From NCBI GenBank assembly GCA_945221685.1, contig CALYNN010000001.1, positions 1 to 44,555 on the forward strand: a stretch of 44,555 bases of DNA, given 5' to 3'. The position numbers were made by a program, and so were the translations under genes. Positions 7,937-14,536 of the stretch are shown here, piece by piece (the first letter of the stretch is position 1; every line of letters starts with the position of its first letter). Source of the stretch: an uncultured Clostridia bacterium. GTDB lineage: Bacteria > Bacillota > Clostridia > Oscillospirales > Acutalibacteraceae. The notes under the pieces were generated by a model. That model was not told where the DNA came from and searched no databases. It was given only the letters and a program-made list of their open reading frames with translations.

Positions 7937-9523
7937 TTATCTGTTGGCAACGACTCTTGCGTCGCCTACCGTTTTTTTGAATGTAACATTTGCACTGAAA
8001 TCCTTGCTTACCGTTCTTGCCGAGCCTGTAACGGTATAGCTTTTTGAGGTGCTTAAGCTTGGGGAGGAATAAATAAATTTAATACATTCCGTTGTTGAGC
8101 TTTTAATTGTTTTTGAGCCGCTCTTAATAGTAAACTTTAATGCACGCTTTGCTTCGGTAGTGTTTGCCGCCTTGACTGAACGGCAGGTAATGCTCGGTTG
8201 CTTTGACGCCGGCTGAACTGTTGTAATATTTTTACCTTCGCCCGTAACAGTTCCGCCGTTAATGGCAAAGGTATCATTTTTGCCTGCCCTTATTCCGTCG
8301 GCAGTCAGTCCGTTTTCGGTGTTGTTTACACGCCTTACCTTATAGCAGGATTTTACTGCCATAGAGTTGACCGTACCGCCCGATAGGATAATGGCGTCAT
8401 CGGCGTCAACTCCGTCTGATGAACGGGAGGTAATTCCTGCCGAGCCGCCTGTCATATTAAAGGATTCGCAGCGGATACCGTCGCCGTCGGTATTAATTGT
8501 CAGCTTACCGCTTTCAAGATATACCTTGGAGAAGGAGAAAATACCCCTGCCTGCTCCTGAGCCTGCAGAATCGGTGGAAAGTGAAAGGCTGACATTTTTT
8601 ATGGTTACGCTCTTTGTTGAGCAAATTGCGTTGTTTGCATTTTTTGTTGCCGCAACCTTAAGGCTTCCGTTACCCTTGATTGTAAGCTTCGACTCGTTAT
8701 ATATTACACCCGAATAACTGTTTGCGCTTGTTGTAAAGCTGCTTGAGGTACCTGTTGGGAATGAAAGAGAAACATTAGGCGCACTGTTTTGCTTTGAAAT
8801 TTCCTTAATCTCGTCTCTTAAAGCGTCGTCCGCCGCAGTTCCCGTTGAGGTTTCCGTTTCAATAAAGCTTCTTTCGCCCGAAATGCTTGTGTCAATAATT
8901 TTTATTACATTTGCAAGGTTGTTTGAAATTGTAACATCCTCAAATCTTACAGAAGCGCTTTCGGTATTTTTCAGGCGAATAACTATTTGACCGTGCCACC
9001 TGTCTGTTGACGAGGTTACAAGATAGTCACCGCCCTTATCAATAAAGACAATACCTGCCTTTGTGCCGGACGCAGGCTGAATAGTTACATTGCTTGAGCT
9101 GCATTTTGCAGTTCCGTTTTTCTGCAATACTATTGCAATAGGCTGTGCCGCCGCGGTTGTTGAAGGAGTAGCCTTCTTGGTAGTAGAAGCCGATTCTTGC
9201 TTTTTGGCTGTTGTGGTTGACGACTTTGTCGTTGCCTTAGCGGTAGTTGATGCTTTTGCGGTAGATGCGGCAGTGGTGGTTTCGCCCTTTTTTGTGGTGG
9301 TTTCGCCCTTTTTTGTGGTGGATTCCACCGCCTTTGTGGTACCTGTTTTAACATCTTCAACTACTACCTTGCCGTCGTCGGTCGTAACGGCTTCTCCGCT
9401 TTTATCGGTAACAACAACAGTTTCTTCTGTTGCCGAGGTATCTGCCGTTTTACTGCAGGCAGACGCAGTTGCGGTTATCATTGCCGCCGCAAGTATTATG
9501 CACAATGCTTTTTTTAATTTCAT
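7937..9523 (-). CDS. Cthe_2159-type carbohydrate-binding lipoprotein
   Basis: 528 aa from ATG 9523; GGGTG six bases upstream supports this start over upstream in-frame candidates. A lipoprotein signal (MKLKKALCIILAAAMITATASAC) puts the acylated Cys at about residue 23. A long Thr/Lys/Ala-rich linker (about 50-130) includes tandem TTKKGET units and probably spans the cell wall. About residues 130-450 resemble the Cthe_2159 family (Pfam PF14262), a right-handed beta-helix of stacked turns such as SGVIYNESKLTIKGNGSLKV, AICSTKSVTIKNVSL and GDGIRCESFNMTGG; the Clostridium thermocellum founder binds cellulose and pectin-type polymers. The C-terminal about 80 residues are a separate small beta domain. 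It lies 13 bases before the CotH-like gene, so both probably act together at the surface. The ligand cannot be read from sequence. Confidence 0.85.
   Translation of the reverse strand: MKLKKALCIILAAAMITATASACSKTADTSATEETVVVTDKSGEAVTTDDGKVVVEDVKTGTTKAVESTTKKGETTTKKGETTTAASTAKASTTAKATTKSSTTTAKKQESASTTKKATPSTTAAAQPIAIVLQKNGTAKCSSSNVTIQPASGTKAGIVFIDKGGDYLVTSSTDRWHGQIVIRLKNTESASVRFEDVTISNNLANVIKIIDTSISGERSFIETETSTGTAADDALRDEIKEISKQNSAPNVSLSFPTGTSSSFTTSANSYSGVIYNESKLTIKGNGSLKVAATKNANNAICSTKSVTIKNVSLSLSTDSAGSGAGRGIFSFSKVYLESGKLTINTDGDGIRCESFNMTGGSAGITSRSSDGVDADDAIILSGGTVNSMAVKSCYKVRRVNNTENGLTADGIRAGKNDTFAINGGTVTGEGKNITTVQPASKQPSITCRSVKAANTTEAKRALKFTIKSGSKTIKSSTTECIKFIYSSPSLSTSKSYTVTGSARTVSKDFSANVTFKKTVGDARVVANR
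9280..9321 (-). repeat. Two perfect 21-base tandem units in linker
   Basis: The unit tttcgcccttttttgtggtgg (21 bases) occurs twice head to tail (9280-9300, 9301-9321) and encodes TTKKGET twice in the Thr-rich wall-spanning linker. Such in-frame units can change linker length by slippage. Confidence 0.9.
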
Positions 9524-9716
9524 TCTCATCACCCAAATTCGGATTAAAATAATTCTCAAAATAAATCTGTTCAGTTAATGGATATTTTACCAAAATATTG
9601 TTTATTTTTTGTTTGTATTGTGTAAAACTCACATCATCAATATTCTATATATAGTAGATTTTTAATGCTGAATTTCTGTATATTGAAAATAGAAAAAATC
9701 CCTAAAAACAGACTTT

Positions 9717-9740
9717 AAGGGAACGGTTATCCGTTCCCTT
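9717..9740 (-). terminator. Perfect hairpin after DUF4956 gene
   Basis: AAGGGAACGG (9717-9726) and CCGTTCCCTT (9731-9740) form a 10-bp perfect stem with a four-base loop, six bases after the DUF4956 stop. On the minus strand a T5 run follows only after eight more bases, so it may be an mRNA-end stabiliser or a partial terminator that tunes expression of the downstream lipoprotein and CotH genes. In 9541-9716 I see only AT-rich sequence and no confident promoter. Confidence 0.6.
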
Positions 9741-9745
9741 GGCTT

Positions 9746-10447
9746 TTATTGAAAATGGAAGCTCTTAACTACGCTTTCGGGAGTGGAAAGCATAATTTTT
9801 AGATTTCCGTTTAATGCTCTTACATCGTCCATCATTTCTCTTATTTGCGACGAATCCTTCATTCTTATGTCAAAGCTTATTTCAAACAGGGCGCCGAAAT
9901 CAACGCTCTTTACACGGCTCATTTTATAGTTAGAGCAGTATTTTTTCAGGCACTCATCGAAAGCACCTACATAGTTTAGAGTTTCGGGGACGGTTATTTT
10001 AAGCACATAATTGTCGCCCTTTTTGCCTGCGAAATTTGAAAAATGCAAAACAAGTATAATAACGCAGAGAACAGCGGTGGCGAGAAATGCCCAAATCCAA
10101 TAACCGAGTCCGCAGGTAAGTCCCATTGTTACGCTCATAAATACAAAGGCAATATCCTTTGGATCGCCGGGGGCGGAACGGAAACGAACAAGTGCAAAGG
10201 CACCGGCAAGGCTAAAGGCTGTTGCAACATTGTTGCCGATAACAAGAATTACCATTCCAACGATAGGCGCAAGCAAAATCAGTGCCACGCAAAACGCCTG
10301 ACTGTATCCCTCTTTTTTGTGGGTAAACAAATAAACAAGGCTTATTATAAGTCCTATAACTGCGGCTGAAACAAGGGTTACAATTACGCCCTTGGCGTCC
10401 AGGGTTGCCGACTCACCGGAGGTGAGAGCATATAAAAAATCTTCCAT
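9746..10447 (-). CDS. DUF4956 membrane protein
   Basis: 233 aa. About residues 20-150 carry four hydrophobic helices: VIVTLVSAAVIGLIISLVYL, FCVALILLAPIVGMVILVIG, a third that includes DIAFVFMSVTMGLTCGLGYW, and FLATAVLCVIILVLHF. Between them is the family signature SLAGAFALVRFRSAPGDPKD, a conserved, charged, partly re-entrant segment. The C-terminal 75 residues form a cytosolic alpha/beta domain ending in LSTPESVVKSFHFQ. The function is not established; DUF4956 proteins are commonly encoded next to VTC-domain proteins, as here, with a 13-base gap and an AGGAG site. A role as channel, exporter or membrane partner for the VTC product is inference from that pairing. Confidence 0.88.
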   Translation of the reverse strand: MEDFLYALTSGESATLDAKGVIVTLVSAAVIGLIISLVYLFTHKKEGYSQAFCVALILLAPIVGMVILVIGNNVATAFSLAGAFALVRFRSAPGDPKDIAFVFMSVTMGLTCGLGYWIWAFLATAVLCVIILVLHFSNFAGKKGDNYVLKITVPETLNYVGAFDECLKKYCSNYKMSRVKSVDFGALFEISFDIRMKDSSQIREMMDDVRALNGNLKIMLSTPESVVKSFHFQ

Positions 10448-10460
10448 TTATGTATTCTCC

Positions 10461-11243
10461 TTACAAATTTTTGAAATAGTCAAAATCTACTCGGTTGCCG
10501 TCTGCGTCATACAAAAAGTATTCGAGCTTTCTTTCCTCGGCATCCTTCTTATACTTAACGCCGTATTTGGAAAAGCCGTGGCTGAACAAACCGTTTTCGC
10601 TTAATATTTTTGTAAGCCAAAGCGGCATTGCGCCGAGAATTTTTATTTCCATTATATATTCGCCGCCGGGAAGCAGCAATTCATCCTCGTCGCTTTCGCC
10701 AAATACAAAATTTGACCTTCTTGTTCTGACATTTCTGTCGAAGGTCATTCTGAAATTTTTATCCTCCTTGCCGAAAAGAGCAAGCCTGTCGTACTGAACA
10801 TAAAGAGCCGGATGCACCTTGTTCATCTTTAGGTAATACTGTAGCTCCTTGGCAACCTGCGCCGAAAGATAGTCCTTTGTTTTAGGTAAAATACCCTCGT
10901 TAACAAAGGGCTCAATCTCCTTGATTTTCAGCTTAATTCTGCGCTTATTGCCCTGCCCCTCGCTTTTCTTTTTTATTTCCATAAAGATTTTATCCTCGGG
11001 GTCTTTTCGGTCGTAATAGGAGCGAATACGCATTTTTTCCTTATACACGGGACCCGATGAATTTTGCCTTATTACATCGTGGTTATCCGTATCGTAATAA
11101 ATGCTGTAAATTCGGTACTCGTTGCCGTTTAGGCAAAACGGGTCAAGCTCCATATACTCCAGCAGGGAGGGTAGTATTTGGTCAAGCTTTTCTTTTGTTA
11201 TGAGATATTTTTTCTCATAGCGCTTAAATGTAGCAATAGCCAA
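10461..11243 (-). CDS. VTC-domain polyphosphate polymerase-like protein
   Basis: 260 aa, starting at TTG 11243 with a GGGGG site seven bases upstream; no better in-frame ATG exists. It is a single triphosphate-tunnel domain of the VTC type, which in yeast Vtc4 makes polyphosphate from ATP. Tunnel-lining basic and acidic residues are present in the expected order: FKRYEKKYLI, YRIYSIYYDT, KMRIRSYY, FMEIKKK, YDRLALFG, FRMTFDRNVRTR, YIMEIKILGAMPLW and FSKYGVKY. It has no SPX domain and no membrane helix, so it is a free cytosolic enzyme that could dock on the DUF4956 protein encoded 13 bases downstream. First gene of the block, behind the promoter at 11288-11316. Polyphosphate synthesis is inferred from family and residues; some tunnel enzymes instead hydrolyse triphosphates. 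Confidence 0.9.
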   Translation of the reverse strand: MAIATFKRYEKKYLITKEKLDQILPSLLEYMELDPFCLNGNEYRIYSIYYDTDNHDVIRQNSSGPVYKEKMRIRSYYDRKDPEDKIFMEIKKKSEGQGNKRRIKLKIKEIEPFVNEGILPKTKDYLSAQVAKELQYYLKMNKVHPALYVQYDRLALFGKEDKNFRMTFDRNVRTRRSNFVFGESDEDELLLPGGEYIMEIKILGAMPLWLTKILSENGLFSHGFSKYGVKYKKDAEERKLEYFLYDADGNRVDFDYFKNL

Positions 11244-11287
11244 AGCTTTACCCCCATGTTAAATCCATGTTAATTTTTTACACATAA

Positions 11288-11316
11288 ATTATACTTTATT
11301 ACCCTTATTAAGTCAA
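11288..11316 (-). promoter_or_regulatory. Promoter of the VTC/CotH block
   Basis: On the minus strand: TTGACT (11316-11311), 17-base spacer, TATAAT (11293-11288), about 45 bases before the TTG start of the VTC gene. Only one -35 base deviates from consensus. With the opposite promoter at 11450-11478 it accounts for the otherwise gene-free 11244-11557 region. Confidence 0.85.
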
Positions 11317-11449
11317 TGAAAAAATCAACACTTTTTATAAAAAATGTATAAAATTTCTAACAATTTTGTTTTTATTTCATAGTTGTTTGGTCACTTAACG
11401 GCAGAATATTAATTATGCAAAACAAGTCTATTATTATTTGCCGAAAGCC

Positions 11450-11478
11450 TTGCAAACACTGAAAATTAATGATATAAT
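11450..11478 (+). promoter_or_regulatory. Promoter of the TetR-kinase-regulator operon
   Basis: TTGCAA (11450-11455), 17-base spacer, TATAAT (11473-11478), 79 bases before the TetR start codon. It diverges from the VTC promoter, about 130 bases apart, so a regulator bound between them could affect both. Confidence 0.8.
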
Positions 11479-11557
11479 CAACACAAGCAAAATAATGAAC
11501 ATATGACATTAATATTACAAAAAAAGCAAAATGCAAATGAAAGGCTACGGTGATGAA

Positions 11558-12172
11558 ATGGCAAAAAAAGACGGCTCGGAGGATTTAAGGATTAAAAGAA
11601 CGCAAAGAGCAATTAAGGACGCTTTTTATTCTTTGGTTGAGGAAAAGGGCTTTGAGCACATAACGGTTAAGGATATTACCGAAAGGGCAATGATAAGCCG
11701 CAATACCTTTTATCTTCACTATACCGACAAATACGATTTGCTCAACAGGCAGTGCGACGATTTAATGCGCACACTGTTTTTTAAGGTCGGCAAGCAGCTT
11801 CGTACAGTTAAAAGAACGGATTTTACCGTTGACGGTATAGCCGGTATTATTTCGCAGGGAATTAAGGTTGTTGACGAGGATAAGGAGTGCTACCGCATAC
11901 TGCTTGGTGATGTCAGCGCGGATATTCTTACAACCAAGATGACAAATATTGTTCGCCGTTCAATAGACTACATAAAAAAGGATATTGCAAAGCTCAGTGA
12001 TTTTCAAATGGAGTATATCGTTTGCGGAATGACCGGACTGATTAAATATTATGTTACTCATCAGGTTGACGATATTGACGAAGAATGCAGAAAATTTACG
12101 GCGCTTAATTTATACAAGCTTATTGAGCTGGGAGAAAAAATAAGAAACAAAAAAGAGAAAGCGTACAACTAA
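11558..12172 (+). CDS. TetR/AcrR-family transcriptional regulator
   Basis: 204 aa from ATG 11558, preferred because GGTGA lies just upstream and the product begins MAKKDGSEDLRIKRT; two earlier in-frame ATGs (11531, 11537) have no ribosome binding site. The N-terminal about 55 residues are a TetR helix-turn-helix (ITVKDITERAMISRNTFYLHYTDK), the recognition helix ending in the typical FYxHYxxK. The C-terminal domain is all-helical and of the type often annotated TetR_C_8, for which the ligand is usually unknown. The stop overlaps the start of the histidine kinase by one base (TAATG), so the two are translationally coupled. Its target could be its own operon and the divergent VTC/CotH block; this is inference from position. 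Confidence 0.9.
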   Translation: MAKKDGSEDLRIKRTQRAIKDAFYSLVEEKGFEHITVKDITERAMISRNTFYLHYTDKYDLLNRQCDDLMRTLFFKVGKQLRTVKRTDFTVDGIAGIISQGIKVVDEDKECYRILLGDVSADILTTKMTNIVRRSIDYIKKDIAKLSDFQMEYIVCGMTGLIKYYVTHQVDDIDEECRKFTALNLYKLIELGEKIRNKKEKAYN

Positions 12173-13716
12173 TGAGCAAAAAGAAGGAAAGCAAAAAAAG
12201 AAGCTCCAAAAACCTGAAAATAACGACGCGAATTGTTATGACCTCTGTTTTGGGAATAGTGCTTCCGCTGATAATTATTTCAACATTTTCAACAGTTTTT
12301 GTAAACACCATTGCCTCGTATTTCAATTTTGCATCGGTAACCACAAACAGCTACAGCACCGTAAATCAGCTTCAGTGGAGCCAAACGCTTTCAACCATAA
12401 CCGACGAGCTGACAGGTGATGACAGCGAAAACAAGAAGCTTGAAAAAATCCGCGATTTCGTTGAGCCGCTGGAGCAGGTTAATTCGCTTATATATATTGA
12501 AAAAAACGGCGTTCCCTTTTATTCCACCCAAGATGGCAGTAAAATAACAGAGCTTGCAAACAATCTTGTAAAAATTGAAGACGGCAAAAACCTTAACTAT
12601 TTCGGCGACGGCGGACTCGTTATTGTTAATCACGCAGAGAAGGGCGACGCAAAATACCGAATTGTTATTGTTAACGAAGATTACACCGTTAATAATTCCG
12701 ACAAAAAAATTAACGCCCAAAGCTTTACAAAAGTGCTTCTCAGCCGAACAGGTTTAATTGTGCTTATAATCGTTTTGCTGTTTGTAATTTCCATAGGCGT
12801 TATTTCGGTTATAACCTCGCAAACGATAGTAAAGCCTGTTAAAAAAATAGCGCGCGGCGCAGAGGAAATTGCAAAGGGAAACCTTGATTACGAAATCGAC
12901 TACGACTCAACAAATGAGTTAGGTCAAACTGTTGACAGCTTTAACAATATGCGGCTGAGGCTGAAAAAATCACTTCAAACTCAGCAGGAGGCGCAGGAGG
13001 CAAAGCAGGCTGTTGTTGCAGGAATTGCCCACGATTTAAGAACTCCCCTAACCTCTGTTAAGGGCTATGCCGAGGGACTGCGTGACGGAATTGCAAATAC
13101 CCCGGAAAAGCAACGGCAGTATGTTGACATAATCTGCGAATCAATAAATAATACAGAAAAAATACTTGACGATTTGCTGACAATTTCAAAATTAGAGTTG
13201 GGCGGTCTTGAGCTTGAAACGGCTCCCGTAAACGCACGGGAATTATTTGACGACGCGGCGGCAGATATTAAGCGTTCTCTTGAAACGGTTGACTTTGATT
13301 TTACATACGCCTGCCACTGCGGAGCAGACACGGTAATTTGCGTTGATACCGACAGATTTGCGCGAGTAATCAGCAACATTATTTCTAACTCCGTCAAATA
13401 TGCAAGACCCGACATTAAGGGCAGTATATATATGGCTCTCAACGAATACGAGCGTTCCGTTATTCTTGAAATAAGCGACAACGGCATAGGCGTTGACAAG
13501 CAAAACCTTACTAAAATTTTTGATGTTATGTATAGAACCGACCCTGCAAGAACAAAGGTTTCGGACGGCTCCGGACTTGGATTATCGGTCTGCCGTCAGA
13601 TTGTTGAGCTTCACGGCGGAACAATTTGGGCAACAGGCAGGAAGGGCAACGGCTTATCTATATTTATTTCACTACCGAAAAGGGTGACAGAAAATGAAGA
13701 AAATTCTGATAATTGA
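12172..13716 (+). CDS. HAMP-containing sensor histidine kinase
   Basis: 514 aa. A basic start (MSKKKESKKRSSKN), TM1 (about 22-48), an extracytoplasmic sensor of about 140 residues with no recognised fold and no Cys, TM2 (about 188-214, RTGLIVLIIVLLFVISIGVI), a HAMP domain (KPVKKIARGAEEIAKGNLDYE), HisKA with His287 in GIAHDLRTPLTSVKGYAEG, and HATPase with N-box (NIISNSVKYARP), G1 (SDNGIGVD), and G2 (DGSGLGLSV). Close to the VicK/WalK/ResE type. It overlaps TetR by one base and the response regulator by 23 bases, the usual arrangement for a cognate pair. The signal is unknown; given the divergent surface block, a cell-envelope signal is a reasonable guess. Confidence 0.95.
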   Translation: MSKKKESKKRSSKNLKITTRIVMTSVLGIVLPLIIISTFSTVFVNTIASYFNFASVTTNSYSTVNQLQWSQTLSTITDELTGDDSENKKLEKIRDFVEPLEQVNSLIYIEKNGVPFYSTQDGSKITELANNLVKIEDGKNLNYFGDGGLVIVNHAEKGDAKYRIVIVNEDYTVNNSDKKINAQSFTKVLLSRTGLIVLIIVLLFVISIGVISVITSQTIVKPVKKIARGAEEIAKGNLDYEIDYDSTNELGQTVDSFNNMRLRLKKSLQTQQEAQEAKQAVVAGIAHDLRTPLTSVKGYAEGLRDGIANTPEKQRQYVDIICESINNTEKILDDLLTISKLELGGLELETAPVNARELFDDAAADIKRSLETVDFDFTYACHCGADTVICVDTDRFARVISNIISNSVKYARPDIKGSIYMALNEYERSVILEISDNGIGVDKQNLTKIFDVMYRTDPARTKVSDGSGLGLSVCRQIVELHGGTIWATGRKGNGLSIFISLPKRVTENEENSDN

Positions 13717-14380
13717 AGATGACGAAAATATTTTGCAGCTTGAGAAGGATTACCTTGAGGCAAACGGCTTTGACACACAATGCTACGGTGACGGAGCAAA
13801 GGGACTTAAAGCGGCACTGGAGCAGGATTTTGATTTAATACTGCTTGATATTATGCTTCCAAGCTTAAACGGCTTTGAAGTCTGCCGTCAAATAAGAGAA
13901 AAGAAAAACACCCCTATTTTGCTCGTAAGTGCAAAAAAGGGTGAAAGCGACAAAATAAACGGTTTAGGCTTCGGTGCCGATGATTATATTGTTAAGCCGT
14001 TTTCTCCCGGTGAGCTTGTGGCAAGAGTAAAGGCTCACATCAGCAGATACGAAAGGCTGACGGAGCCGCAGGTAAAAAACACATCTTCGGTTGAAATAGG
14101 AAATCTTTGCCTTAACAGAGATACCGGCGAGGTAAATGCCAACGGCAAGGAGGTTGTACTTACCCGCAAGGAATTCGAGGTTTTGTATCTGCTTGCGGAA
14201 AAGCCGGACACTGTTTTTTCAAAAAACAGTCTTTTTGAAGCAGTATGGGGCTACGACTCATTAGGCGATACCTCTACGCTGACGGTACACATTAACCGCA
14301 TACGCGACAAGCTTAAGGAGGCAGACCCCGACTGCGATTACATAAAAACAGTTTGGGGCAGAGGGTACAAGTTTAAATAA
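13694..14380 (+). CDS. OmpR/PhoB-type response regulator
   Basis: 228 aa. Receiver domain 1-120 with acidic pocket (EDD at 8-10), phospho-acceptor Asp52 (LILLDIMLPSLNG), Ser of LLVSAKK and the conserved Lys of DDYIVKPF. The C-terminal winged helix (about 130-226) has the transactivation loop and recognition helix pattern VWGYDSLGDTSTLTVHINRI and ends in the family-typical VWGRGYKFK. It is complete and the last gene of the operon; its start lies within the kinase 3' end, so it is co-translated. It should bind direct repeats upstream of its targets; I could not pick out a convincing repeat. Confidence 0.96.
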   Translation: MKKILIIEDDENILQLEKDYLEANGFDTQCYGDGAKGLKAALEQDFDLILLDIMLPSLNGFEVCRQIREKKNTPILLVSAKKGESDKINGLGFGADDYIVKPFSPGELVARVKAHISRYERLTEPQVKNTSSVEIGNLCLNRDTGEVNANGKEVVLTRKEFEVLYLLAEKPDTVFSKNSLFEAVWGYDSLGDTSTLTVHINRIRDKLKEADPDCDYIKTVWGRGYKFK

Positions 14381-14477
14381 TCATTTTAGTGAATAGTTAA
14401 TGGGTAACAGGAAAGGGTCTGCGACGCAAAGGATAATTAATTTTTTGGCGTGGTTCAGACCGCTTATCGAAGTTTAA

Positions 14478-14514
14478 CACCGCAGGGAAACGGAATTCCC
14501 TGCGGTGCTTTTTT
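14478..14514 (+). terminator. Rho-independent terminator
   Basis: CACCGCAGGGAA (14478-14489) pairs perfectly with TTCCCTGCGGTG (14496-14507) around a six-base loop, with a T6 tail. It ends the + strand operon, and being symmetrical it may also stop the convergent ATPase gene. Confidence 0.93.
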
Positions 14515-14536
14515 ATGCCTATTTCTTTTTTTATGC

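Noticed and set aside
9090..9578. Long + strand frame rich in Val and Phe opposite the lipoprotein
   Set aside because: It is the antisense shadow of the Thr/Lys-rich linker and has no ribosome binding site.
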